Assembly: GCA_009760855.2 (NCBI GenBank)
Contig: WPIO01000176.1
Coordinates: forward strand, 482,001-546,000
Length of the DNA stretch: 64,000 nt
Direction: 5' to 3'
Source of the DNA: Cristatella mucedo
Lineage: Eukaryota; Bryozoa; Phylactolaemata; Cristatellidae
Shown: piece by piece, positions 33,825 to 44,879 of the stretch
Layout of the letters: each line of letters starts with the position of its first letter
Numbering within the stretch: position 1 is the stretch's first letter
The notes under the pieces: model-generated
Database searches by the model: none
What the model saw: only the letters and a program-made list of their open reading frames with translations
What the model was told of the DNA's origin: nothing
Program-made: the position numbers and the translations under genes

Positions 33825-35055
33825 CCAGAGTATTGACGCGAAAGGACAAACAAAGATCGTCCGAGGTGAAATATGGAGTACCTCAGGGCTCCGTGGTAGG
33901 TCCGGTTCTTTTCACGGTTTATACTCTCCCTCTTGCTGCTGTGATTGCCAGGCACAATCTAAGCTTTCACTTCTATGCGGTTGACACTCAGTTTTACCTT
34001 TGCTTTGATCCCCCCAGCCTTCGAGCACTTCGAATTCTCTCAACGAACTTGCTGCATGTATTGATGACATCCGCACATAGCAAATTTTGTAAAACTAAAC
34101 CATGATAAAACTAACTTTACTAGTTATAGGCAAACCCAGTGTGATTCAGAAATTGGAAAGGCTGACGCTCAAAAGTGGCTCTGCCAGCATATCTCCAGTT
34201 GAATCAGCTCGAAATCTAGGTGTCATGTTCCAAAGTGACGTCTCGTTAGACGACCACATCAGCTCCACAGTCAAGTTTGCCTACTTTCAGCTACACAACA
34301 TTGCTCAAATTCGGGCTTGTTTATATAAGGATACCGAGTCCAAGTTGGTCAATGCATTCGTGACATCCCGTCTTAACTCGTGTAACTAACTGCTTACTGG
34401 CTTACCGACATGTGCAATCAGGCAATTACAGCTGGTGCAAAACTCCACAGCTCGGATTGTCTGTCATGAGCATCACAGTTGCCACATTACTCCACTTCTC
34501 GCCGACCTGCACTGGCTACCAGTCAAGCAACGGATTGACTTCAAGGTTTTGTCACTCACTTTTAGGTCCCTTCATTCTATGGCTCCAGCCTATCTCTCCG
34601 ACATACTCCCCCATCAGGCCAAGCATCGTACCACCCGCTTTTTGGAATCCAACAGTCTGCCACTACCTTGTACAAACCTCAAATCCTTTGGAGACCGTGC
34701 ATTTAGTTCGTATGCTCCCAACGCCTGGAACTCCCTCCCAACTTGCGTCAGAACATCCCCTGACCTGACTACATTTAAAAGGAACCTAAAAACACACTTA
34801 TTTAGGACAGCATTTAGTGGGTCCCTGTGATTCGTCCTTGATGTGCTTATGCGTGCCGACACTGCGCATGCTGCCACTAACCACATTTGCATGCTGACCC
34901 TGTGCATGTCACCCCTAACCATTTTATTCATGTTGTTTATCAAGCATGATATTACTCACCATTCAATCGCGTTTCCCTTTGCAACAAACGTAAAGCACCT
35001 AGAAAGAGATTGAGTTCTCTGAGGCGCTTTATCAAGTGCATTATTATTATTATTA
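33825..35055 (+). mobile_element. LINE family A, RT core to tail
   Basis: Begins in reverse transcriptase (QSIDV-like, then VKYGVPQGSVVGPVLF), with FYAVDTQFY where YADD is expected, so the second metal-binding Asp pair is damaged. Frame breaks occur near 34100 and 34390. 34435-34830 encodes the intact C-terminal part (LLADLHWLPVKQRIDFKV, NAWNSLPTCVRTSPDL). Stem-loop and (TTA)n end at 35055. Confidence 0.9.
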
Positions 35056-36520
35056 TGCCACTTTTTCTGATTTTGCTTCGTGCTCATTGTTCTCTCGTAG
35101 GTCAAAGTCCAAATTCACGATGCCAAACGCAGCTGCAACGTGGGTGGATGCAATTAGGACATTCAATGCATTATCCTTAAAAATTCGGCTCTTTCCTAGT
35201 AAGATCAGGTTCGAAACAGCTTGCCGATCGGTTAGTGTCAGGCTGTTTGTTTGGACTATTTTAATATTGCGTCTGCCTGCTTCCCTTCTTTGACGGTTTC
35301 AGAAGGTTTTTAAGCAGTTCCAAAAAAGAGATGACGTGGATACGTGGCGTTGGGTTCTAAAGCCCCCCCCCCGAAAGTAACGGAGGAGAAGAGAGATTTT
35401 CATTCTGAGTGAGGTTTCTAAATTCTTTATCTTGACTTTGAGCGTGGGGTAAATAGCTGGCAAAAAATGGAATAGTTTTTCTAAATCCCCAAATCTGTTA
35501 CCCACATTTTGACAACAGTTTTGTTCGTGACCTATCGTTCGTTCGTGACCTCGTTTGTGACCTTTAAATGAGTTTCGGAGGTTCTTCGTCTCAAGCCGAT
35601 TAAGGTAAATTGACTACAAGCAATACAAGAATCTATTCAAAAAATCTATTCAGCATATTCACATATTCAGCGTACATATGTAAAGTGCTTAATGACATTT
35701 AGGTTTACTTAGGACGCCATAAGGTGTTTTAGTAACGTTATTACTATATCCTTATTGTTATTATAATCGAGCCTAACAATTATACATCCCATTTCGTGGT
35801 TAGAGCACTTGAATCCATCTGGCACGAATCAGATAATGCGACGAGAAGTTTCACGTGAATGTCGGCATCTGCTGTTGCGTCTGTATGCCAGCTTGTGTGC
35901 CAGGTGTTGGCAAATTTAAAGCCTGTTGTTGTCACTGCTTCCTTCTTAGCTGTGTAATTGCCGTATCAATGCCAACAGGAAATCGAAGCAGCGGGCCTTA
36001 TTTATTTGTAAATGCTGGGCGAAGTGTACCAGGCTGAGACCCTGATGCAGGACCTAACCAACAGAAGGAATAGCAGAAAAAAAGAGGTGGGCTGCTACCT
36101 CTGGGCCGACTTTTCCACAATAATCCACTGTACAGCACCAGAGTTACTTTACTGAATTCCTTAAAAAAATTGCATGTCTTTCAAAAGTACCAAACAGCGA
36201 AAGAATGTCGCAAGTGAGCTTTGTTGGAATTTTTTAGCTGGTTCATGTTGTCCACCATGGGAAGTCGTGCCCAACCAACGGGATTATTTGAAGACAAAGC
36301 GACTCATGGCATTTATGGCTGGGTAGTCATTCAATGACGCAAATGAAAAACGCGGTTTGTGCTTTCTTGTAATCTACCGATGTTAAAGTCGTGCAATACT
36401 TGGTTGTTCAGCTTGCTACAGGTCATCGACTAAATCTTACACCCGGATCCTTCTTTAAGTGGCTCGCTATTTCTGGGCCCACTCTAATTTATCAAGCCGG
36501 CGTTTACGTGTATAGACACA
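35056..36520. other. Unassigned DNA
   Basis: About 1.4 kb with no recognised exon, transposon or tandem array apart from a C10 run (about 35363). Confidence 0.4.
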
Positions 36521-36559
36521 CTCACACGCACGCACGAACACGCAGATACACGCACGCAC

Positions 36560-36607
<48 letters not shown>
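36520..36607. repeat. (CA)n microsatellite
   Basis: CACG-rich start passing into about 55 nt of pure CA. Confidence 0.97.
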
Positions 36608-36609
<2 letters not shown>

Positions 36610-36714
36610 ACATACAGGTATATACATACATAAATATCGTATTTTCTGAAGGGGCATAGCAATGTGCAACTCTATATTCACCGCGAGGACTGCGAGAACC
36701 GAGCGAGCGTTATG

Positions 36715-36965
36715 CTGGAGTTTTCATAACCACACTCGAAGCGGCTTACGATGTGCAGTCAGTAGCTAAAAAACAGTTTTCGCCTCACGCTACTTAGGAA
36801 AAGCAGACAGCGTAGCGAAGTCAGAAAAAACAACTGAGGAAAAAACAGCTGTGCTGAGGTTGCACTGCCGTAGCTGCTAACTAGGAAAGACGCAGCCTAG
36901 GCGAATCAGGTCTTGTAGCACTGAATGAGAATTTTGGCTTGAATGTGTCTGCTCTTTGACCAGGA
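36715..36965 (-). mobile_element. Highly degraded LINE family B-like fragment
   Basis: Plus-strand order GAAGCGGCTTACGATGTGCA, CAGTTTTCGCCTCACGC, GGAAAAGCAGACAGCGTAGC and GTCAGAAAAAACAACTGAGG parallels the family B 3' end (GCGGCTTTCGGTACGCATTC, GACTTCGTCTCACGC, GGGAAGCATAGCAGAGTCAG). A later CTTGTAGCACTGAATGAGAA resembles internal family B sequence. Confidence 0.45.
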
Positions 36966-37629
36966 GCTATTAAACCTTTAGCATAAGGGAAACGTTTCAG
37001 AACTATAATGGCAGGCCGATTTTGTGGCAATTTTTGTTTATGGCTAACGGCAGACGAATTTGTTGGCAGCCCTCCTAAGGGAGAGCTACATCACACTAGC
37101 TTTGAGAGAATTGGGAAGCTAGAAATTCTAACCCCTATGTACACATTGCGCTAGGCAATCTCAAATTCTGAAGAGGGAATAAATTAGACGGTCTGGTCAT
37201 TTAGGCAGCAGTCTGAATAACTTTGTATAATATCAGGTTGTCGTCGGAGATGAGACTCAGATTAATAGCATTAGATGGAAATCTGGTAAATTTAGCATTA
37301 TTATTGGCATTAGGATTATTGGCATGGAATGGTAATCTCGCAGGGTTCCCAGTCTTGTGAAGAAGCTGAGGCTGTGATGGATAGGTCCAAAACTTTCAAT
37401 GGTTGCAATTGACTTTTAATAGACCGCGTACGATCAGCAGCTTTACAGTAGCTTAGATGCAGGATCTTGCTATCTAGAAGACGCCAAGACAGGACGGTTA
37501 GCAATTACCTCTCTGCAGCTGTGGCGACATGAAAAAACTACACGAAAAATGTCTGAAATTTATTAGTGCTGGTAAATTGCAAGTTTAGCATTAAATTTTG
37601 AAGACAATGATTAAATCTAAGTCTATCAT
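36966..37629. other. Unassigned DNA
   Basis: No gene recognised; possibly more decayed LINE sequence. Confidence 0.35.
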
Positions 37630-37816
37630 TGTATCTCCGTATGAAACTCACAAACCCACAAAGACTGTGTGGCTGTTACGCAGGAGAGTTGTGTATAGCT
37701 CACTCACAGCCTAGACGGCGTTTTGGTACCCATTCGGTAGACTTCATCTCCTGCAACAAAAAGAAAGTAGGAAGCGTAGATTAGTCAGGAGAGCAGTCAT
37801 GGTAGTAAGTAGCACG

Positions 37817-39590
37817 TAATAATAATAATAATAATGCACTTGACAAAGCGCCCTCAGAGAACTCAATCTCTTTCTAGGCGCTTTACATTTGCTGCAAAGG
37901 GAACCGCGATTGAATGGCGAGTAATAAATATCATGCTTGATAAAAAACATGAATAACTTGGTTAGGGGTGACATGCACAGTATCAGCAAGCATAAACACA
38001 TTAAGGACGAATCACAGGGACCTACTAAATGCTGTCTTACATAGAGGTGTTATTAAGTTCATTTTAAATGTGGTCAAGTCAGGGGAAGTTCTGACGTAAG
38101 TCGGGAGTGGATTCCAGGCTTTTGGAGCGTACAAACCAAATGCACGGTCTTCAAAGGATTTGAGGTTTGTACGAGGTTTTGGTAGACTGTTGGATTCCGA
38201 AAAGTGGGTGGTACGAGGCTTGGCCTGGTGGGGGGAGTAGATCTGAGAGATAGGCTGGTGCCAAAGAATGAAGGGACCTAAAAGTGAGCGACAAAATCTT
38301 GAAGTCGATCCGCTGCTTGACTGGTAATTAGTGAAGGTCGGCGAGAAGTGGTGGGACGTGGCAACTGTGATGCTCACTACAGGCAATCCGAGCTGCAGAG
38401 TTTTGCACCAGCTGTAATCGCCTGATTGCACATGCCGGTAGGCCAGTAAGCAGTGAGTTGCAGAAGTCAAGACTGGATGTCACAAACGCATGGACCAACT
38501 TAGACGTAGTATCCTTATGTAAACAAGCCCGAATTTTACCAAGGTTGAGTAGCTGAAAGTTGTCACACTTGATTGTGGAGCTGATGTGGTCGTCTATCGA
38601 GAGGTAAATTTGGATCACGACACTAGATTTCATGCAGATTCAACAGGAAATATGCTGACAGAGCCAATTTCGAGTCTTTAACTTTCCAACTTGTGACTCA
38701 CACAGGGTTTGCCCATAACTAGTAAGTTAGTTTTATCATGGTATTTATTATTTCATTTTATTATGGTTTAGTTTTAGAAAATTTCCTGCCATCCATGAGT
38801 AGATGTCATCAATACGCAAGTGAGCAAATAGCAAATAGCAAGTGAGTTGAGAGAATTCGAGGTGCTCAAAGGCTGGGGGTATCAAAGCAAACGTACAACT
38901 GAGTGTCATCCACATAGAAGTGAAAGCCTAGATTGTGCTTGGTAATCACATCAGCAAGAGGGAAAGTATAAACCATAAAAAGAACCAGACCTAGCACGGA
39001 GCCATGTGGTACCTCATATTTCAGACGTACCTCGGATGACCTTTGTTTACTCACGTCAATACTCTGGAGTCTTCCACTGAGATAGGACCTGAACCATCGC
39101 AGAGCAGTGCCAGTGATGCCCAGGCAAGATGAGAAGCACTCTAGAAGAACTTTGTGATCGATAGTATCAAAAGCTGCCGAAAGATCGAGCAAAACAAGCA
39201 GAGACACTCTACCTATGTCTGCATTCCTAAGTAGATCGTTGTACGCCCTAAGCAATGCTGATTCTGTCGAGTGATTAGTTCTAAAGCCAGACTGGAATTT
39301 ACCAGCAAGGTTTGAAATTTCTTCATATGAGTTCAGCTGGTCTGTCACGACCCGTTCCAGTGTCTTTGATAGGACTGTTAGAAGGGAGACTGGGCGGTAG
39401 TTGCTCAAGTTCTCTTGGTCTAGTGTCGCTTTCTTGAGAAGTGGCCTGACTACAGCTTTTTTGAAAGGTTCTAGGACATAACCTGAGGCTAATGACATAT
39501 TAATGATATTAGTTATGCATAGCAGCAGCAGATCAATGCATCGCAGGAGCATGACAGTGGGAATAGGGTCCAAAGAACTTGTTGTCTAAG
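37817..39590 (-). mobile_element. LINE family A nested in family B
   Basis: Minus-strand 39573-38866 is a 235-residue open frame with PFKKAVVRPLLKKATLDQ, NYRPVSLLTVLSKTLERV, FQSGFRTNHSTESALL, AAFDTIDHKVLL, a VPHGSVLG block (His replacing Gln) and FYVDDTQLY (YVDD active site). A small duplication near 38735-38770 and deletions break the frame before the C-terminal part (38633-38012). Stem-loop and (TTA)n lie at the 37817 end. Confidence 0.9.
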
Positions 39591-39665
39591 TAGGATTTGT
39601 TGTCTGTATATATAGCAGCTCAGGATGTCTGGAGAGGATAAAAAATATTAGCTGATTCAGCAGGT

Positions 39666-39812
39666 TCTTTTGTATAGCGACAGACGAGCCTCAACGGCTA
39701 TCACCACCGCTTGCAGCTGCGATAAATTACCGTTCACCACAGGATTCGAACCGACAACATCGGGGCCGAGGTCGTGAAAAGCAACCACGTTACCTAGTGA
39801 GTCATCATGGTT
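39666..39812 (-). mobile_element. SINE2 (tRNA-derived)
   Basis: Plus strand: CAACGGCTATCACCACCGCT, CACAGGATTCGAACCGACAA, CAACCACGTTACCTAGTGAG then TCATCATGG. Reverse complement gives box A-like CTCACTAGGTAACGTGG and B box GGTTCGAATCC. It lies between family A and the resuming family B. Confidence 0.78.
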
Positions 39813-40600
39813 CGCCATAAGGATGTGCTATAGTCGGCAGCAGGAGAGTAGGTGTCGTTGCCTAAGAATTGCGGAAGTGAGTTCCGCAGTCTATTACCTG
39901 CAGAGCTAAAGCTTCTGTCGCCAACGGTCTTTAAGCAGAGGAATGGAACAGCTAATTTTTTGTCCATACTGGATATTTGGGCACGGGCTGGCTGAAACTG
40001 GTTCCGCAGTTCAGCTAGGTAGAAAGGAGCCTAGCCATGACGGGCCTTGTAGTTCAGCATAAGAACTTTGCTCAGTATCCGTTGACCAACTTGCAGCCAT
40101 CCTAGCTCTTCCAGCAAAAGAGACACGTGGTCAAACCTCAGGGATTAGTAACTAGCCCTGCAGCCATATTCATCACCAGCTGCTGTGGCTTAGTGGCTTT
40201 TTCGGTAGCCCAGCCAGAAGGGAATTAAAATAATCCAGCCGATACAAAACCAAGGAGCTAGTTAAATGTTTTGCAAGTTACCGTGGAGGGCAGCTCCAAA
40301 TCTTAGGGATCAGACATAATGGCTAGTTGTGGAAGCAATCTTCTTAACGAAGCTTTCAAAATCTAGGGAGCAGTCGGAGACGGAACCTAAATTCCGAGCA
40401 CATGGCAGTGGTCGCACAAGAGCATCACCAATTAGAAGAGCAAACCCTTCAAGTTTAGCCACACGTTTTGGGTATCCTACCTGGACCAACTCTATTTTAT
40501 CGTCGTTTGGTTTAGGGAAATTTGCCGATATCCACGATCGAATGTCTGCAAGGCAAGCAGTGTGGCCGTAACTCAGACGGTACCTAGACAGGGAAGCCGC

Positions 40601-41560
40601 ACTGCTGGTGGTGGTGGTGCTGCACCCCTCGCTGTCTAATCCTGATCGGGAGTCGATCGATCGGTACACTGTTGCCAGTAACCTAGCAACCAATAACCTG
40701 GCAACCTAGGTTCAGCAGCTCATCTGGTCTGTCGCCAACGATGAAGCTGCATTACAAGACCACCATTATGGAATCTTCATTGGGTCCATGTCAGGCAATC
40801 ATCGAATCGACTTCCAAGATGGCCGCCTCAGTCTGGTGGTCACAGGTCGCTTCACTGGCTGCGCTCATCAGCTCTCTTTGCTCCTCCGCGATGCTCTCGA
40901 ACCTTCTTCACGTCGGTTTGGAGCCGCATCGCCGCTCCTCTAGTAAATAGATATCTTTTTGGTGGTCGGGCCCTTATTTCGAAGGCACTGAAAGTGTCTG
41001 AAATTTGCTTCTCGCATCGTCCACAGTCAGCTGCGTTGAGTTGAGTTGACTTTGCATCGTGTAAGTCTCAGCTTACAGCAAACCTGTCCTGCTCAGGTTT
41101 AATGGTGCACCTGAAAGCTAGTCACCTTTTTTCTGTACTTTTTGAGCATAGACCTGCATATGACACTGCATATGCTAGTGGCCAGGAATCCTAGTAGCCA
41201 GCGGCCCTCGATGTGCTCTTGCTTGCTTTCAAGCACTCCTCTGAGCCTAGTGCGCTGATTGTCATTAACTCTGGCCTATTGCTTCTTTTGCAGCGAGCTG
41301 TGAGGCGCTTGGACGCAGATTTGGTTCTCTTAGGACTCTATGCATAAGAAATAGTAGCACTATCACTTAACATTATTCTTATACAGTTTGAAGGTTCACA
41401 ATGCATAGAGTCATGAACCTTACTTAAGCAAAAGCCATTCTACCGATGCTACCAATTAAAGTTGGGCGAGAACATTCAGCTGCTCGTCGGTGGCCAGCAC
41501 TGGCAGCAAAACTTCCAAATTTCCTGGCAATAGAGGCAAACGTGACTCCTCATCCGCCGC
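40601..41560. other. Unassigned DNA
   Basis: No gene recognised. A weak SINE1-like tail (GAGGCGCTTGGACGCAGATT then GGTTCTCTTAG) occurs at about 41305-41345. Confidence 0.35.
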
Positions 41561-42275
41561 ACGCTCGTCTCTCCTCCTCATCTTGCTCGACCTCCGGCTC
41601 CTGCCCGTGCTCACGTGCTGCTTCTCCTTCCCGCCGCCGCCGCCGCTGCTCTTCCTCTTTCTTGCGCTCCTGCTGCTCCTCATACTTCTACTGCCACTGC
41701 TCTTGCTCATGCACTCTTTCTTCGTTCCCTCCGAATATTCTGATTACTACTTCTGCTCCTGCTCCCATTCCCGCTCCCGGTCCTGCTCCTGCTCCTCCTT
41801 CTCGTGCTTCCGCCGAGAGTAAGGTGCTTGCACTTCACGACCCGGGCTGCGGGTTCGAATCACGCCGATGGCAATTCCTCTTTGCCCACGGCAAGCGGTG
41901 CTAATAGCCAATGCTGCTCTTCTGCCGCTTTGTAAACTGTTAAATCAGCTAGCCATGACTTCCTGCACTCGCCCTCTTTTTCCCTTCTCTCTTCACTTCT
42001 TCTTGCTCCTTCCCCTCTTGCTCCACTTTTGCCTGCTCTTCTACCTCCCCCCACTTTCTCCTCCTGCTCAGCATTGTCCTCCTTCTTATCCTCCTGCTTT
42101 TGCTGGCCTGCTTCTCCAGCTTCTGCTGCTGTTGCTGCTGCTTCTCCTGTTGCTGCTGCTGCTTCTCCTGCTGCTGTTGCTCTGCTGCTGCTTCTCCTGC
42201 TGCTGTTGCTCTGCTGCTGCTGCTGCTGCTGCTGCTTCTCTAGCTTCTCCTGCTGCTGCTGCTGCAACTAGGACT
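41560..42275. repeat. Pyrimidine-rich low-complexity region with CTG/CTC repeats
   Basis: The plus strand is dominated by CTCCTGCTG, TTCTCCTG and GCTGCTG runs in two blocks (41560-41815 and 41960-42275) separated by a SINE2. Long apparent open frames here are compositional (poly-Leu/Ser or poly-Gln), not evidence of a gene. Confidence 0.85.
41815..41940 (+). mobile_element. SINE2 (tRNA-derived), plus orientation
   Basis: AGTAAGGTGCTTGCACTTCA, B box GCGGGTTCGAATCACGC, CCCACGGCAAGCGGTGCTAA, tail CTGTTAAATCAGCTAGCC. Matches the reverse complement of the 45.8-kb copy in order. Confidence 0.72.
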
Positions 42276-43199
42276 CTCCTGCCTTCTGTGAACTAGGCTG
42301 TACAATCAGCCAACTTGTTTCCCTCTTCACCTTTACGATACAGTTCAGTTTGATTAATAAGTTGCCTCGGCATCCAGAGATGAGAATAACGCTGAGATGA
42401 CGAGCTCTATAGGTCAGATGATGGTCAAAGGCTTGCTTCGATGCCGGGATCACGCCTACAAGGGTCCTCTATCACGTGACTGGAATGAGCAGCTGCTGCT
42501 GTTAAGCTGAAGCGTGTGAACTCCACTCGGAGAGAAAAGAGAGCTGCACTCGAGGGCTGCTGCAGCTGCCTCGATTGCCTCCTGCTTTGCTGTGAGCACC
42601 TGGCGATTGCCAACCTACGACTGGCAGACAAGCTGCCCGCACGAGCTGCCTCCAAAGTTATGCAGGACTGACAGCGCGTCTATTGCCATTGCTGGCATTC
42701 GGCATTGGCATCCAATCATGAATTCAGGGTGTGGAAATTATTCAGAAATCCGGCGGTGTGGTGAACTTACTCTCGCGCCGTTGTCACAGCCATGCGTATG
42801 GCACAGCAGTGAATTAGACGGCTCGAGACAAAGTCATTGCTTGCGCTTGATACCGTGAATGCACTCGCACGCATGCATGCATCCCGGGTATGCCGGGCAC
42901 ACCGTGTCGTTTTCGGAGCCAAACAACTAGGTGTGGATGCAGTAGGCCTCGTAGGTACTGCAGCACCAAACATTCCAGGCAGATGGAATGTGTTCTTGGC
43001 TGATCAGAAACACGTCAACACTTGTGCTGGATGTCTTTGGCAAGAAGAGGATGGAAGCTTGACTCAGACAGATACTCTGCTCAAAAACGTGCTCACCACT
43101 TTGCAACCATCGCTCGGCTATTCGCAAGAGAGTGGCTGAGAGCAGCCTACAGTCTAGTAGGACAGGTAGACTTGGACATTGGAGAACATATCTCAATAA
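42276..43199. other. Unassigned DNA
   Basis: The plus-strand frame at 42837-43139 has no recognised domain. It could be decayed upstream sequence of the neighbouring P-element relic, but I cannot show that. Confidence 0.35.
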
Positions 43200-43560
43200 C
43201 TTGAAATACAAGCTCATGACAAAATAGGCCCAGGAACCCATGAGTCATTGAAAGGCCTCGGTAGCCTACTGCTTGACAAGCTTACTTCAGAAGTGCATAA
43301 ATGTCTCGTGTCTGCATGATGGAGGATTAGAAAATTACATCGCTCAGAATTACGGCCATCAATATGGATGGAGCCGAGCATCTAGGGGCCCGAAAAGAAG
43401 GATGTACCGTAGCAGCTGGCACAAAAGAATGCTTGCGCATCCAGAAACCAGCAGCAACACAGTCATCACACTAGATGCTTGTCATATGCTTAAATTGCCG
43501 AGGGATTCGCTCCTATCAGGTGATATCAATTATCACCTAATAGGATGAGCCAGGATGAGC
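43200..43560 (+). pseudogene. P-element/THAP9-like transposase relic
   Basis: Frames across 43200-43560 contain LLLDKLTSEVHKCLVS, then (43273-43548) DGGLENYIAQNYG, HPETSSNTVITLDACHMLKL and PRDSLLSGD. The DACHMLKL...R-SL motif, preceded by HPE and a DG..N segment, is characteristic of P-element and THAP9 transposases (RNase H-like catalytic region). Stops lie between the segments and nothing further downstream is recognised, so it is an inactive fragment. Confidence 0.55.
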
Positions 43561-43687
43561 TCATGCGTGCGCACACAAACGCTAGCTCCAGTCAAAAAGC
43601 AACTCAAGAGCTGCCAACTGAAACCGAAACTATGTCACGTTTAATTCCATAAGCACACGACTGAAGTTTTTTGGTATCGCAGACACT

Positions 43688-43730
<43 letters not shown>

Positions 43731-44213
43731 GTAGCTACGGCTCATAGGCCATTGCTGCCAAGTGGTCACCCACGATTTGCATCTCAACGGCGCCATTCAG
43801 GGAGGCACGTGCGACAGAGCGTTATGGCAGCAGTAGCCGTGTGCATTACGCAGCATGTGGAATGTATCGTGTATTGCATTTCTAGCGGTCCAATGATTCT
43901 ACGAGGCGATCTACACAGTGAATGAGGCTCCTACGCACGGAGGCGAGGCGAGGCGAGGCGGAAGCGATCCCATCCAGACGGCTTCTACCTTTCCTCACCC
44001 CCAGACTCTGACGTCGATGCTCAGACTGCTGGATGTTGTCAAGTAGGCTTGCAAGAACAAGACAGGTAGCTGCCATGCTACCACAAGTGTTTACATGCAG
44101 TGCACAGTTGTCTATCCTGCAGGCGAATCGACTTCTGACGCAACGTTCCAAATTTGATTCATTTTGCTTTTAACTGTGAGGCTGTAACTAGATTTTACGA
44201 TCCGGGCGTGAAT
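43561..44213. other. Unassigned DNA around the CAG repeat
   Basis: Besides the CAG tract there is a short (GAGGC)4 run (about 43943-43962). No gene recognised. Confidence 0.4.
43688..43729. repeat. (CAG)14 microsatellite
   Basis: Uninterrupted CAG trinucleotides. Confidence 0.98.
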
Positions 44214-44305
44214 CTGAACTTAACTTCTGTAACTCACTGTTTGCTGGTCTACCACCCTGTGCAATTAGGCCCTTGCAATTGGTGCAGATCTGCACAGCGC
44301 AATCT
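44214..44305 (+). mobile_element. L2-like LINE relic
   Basis: TTCTGTAACTCACTGTTTGC, TGGTCTACCACCCTGTGCAA and TTAGGCCCTTGCAATTGGTG encode FCNSLFAGLPPCAIRPLQLV, the same block as family A FCNSLLTGLPACAIRRLQLV. Too short to assign to a family. Confidence 0.55.
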
Positions 44306-44879
44306 GCCACAGCTATGCGGGACTCCCGGCCACTATGCCAGTGACTGCCCGGAACGTCTGAGGCACTGCAGGGGCAAGGCTGCACGGGCGATACTGACGT
44401 GACCAGCATCGTCCTGTCGTTGGGAATGTCGGCGTGCCCGCCGTGCTCACCTCCGCCGATTGGCGATATGCTCTCTTTACTTTTCTCCCTGCTCTCCTCC
44501 CCGAAGTCGTCACCGGGCTCGTAGAGAGCGCCGGCTCAACATTGACACGCCCTCTCCGGCCCGGAAGCCTTGCTCCCGATCGTTGTGGATCGCTCCCCTG
44601 GCGCGAGTCGTGAGGCTTCCGCCGACCCCTCCCCGGCTGAGGACCGACGCAATCTTAGCCCATAAAGGCAGAGATGGTACCGAAACCCCGAGGGGCTGCA
44701 GCCGACTCCTTGGCTCCGAGCTGGGCTACCCATGCTGCAGCAAAGGCTGCTAATGAGGCATCGTCCTTGGCCATCTTGAACGCGACGGCCATTTCGGTGA
44801 AAACCGCTGCTCAGAAAACCGGTATGGGCAAGACACCCTAGTAGGTTCCATGTCTTCTCCTGCCCCCTCCGGAGTGCCT

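Larger units (their letters stand above)
37630..40600 (-). mobile_element. LINE family B, longest copy, split by family A and SINE2
   Basis: The 3' end (37630-37816) stops at TAGTAAGTAGCACG, where a family A element begins. Family B resumes at about 39816 with GATGTGCTATAGTCGGCAGC, continuing through the C-terminal block to reverse transcriptase-related sequence at 40310-40600 (minus: LADIRSWISANFPKPNDDK, PCARNLGSVSDCSLDFESF). This links the family B 3' end to its upstream ORF2. The domain order (RT palm end, then C-terminal AELL and WNSLP blocks) parallels family A. Frame breaks are present. Confidence 0.75.

Noticed and set aside
41446..42296. Cys/Ser/Leu-rich and Gln-rich open frames
   Set aside because: Translations of CTC/CTG low-complexity DNA interrupted by a SINE2; not a gene.
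44320..44400. CCHC zinc knuckle (CGTPGHYASDC)
   Set aside because: The first Cys of the motif is absent and the upstream sequence in the same frame is out-of-frame LINE; probably coincidence or too decayed to call.
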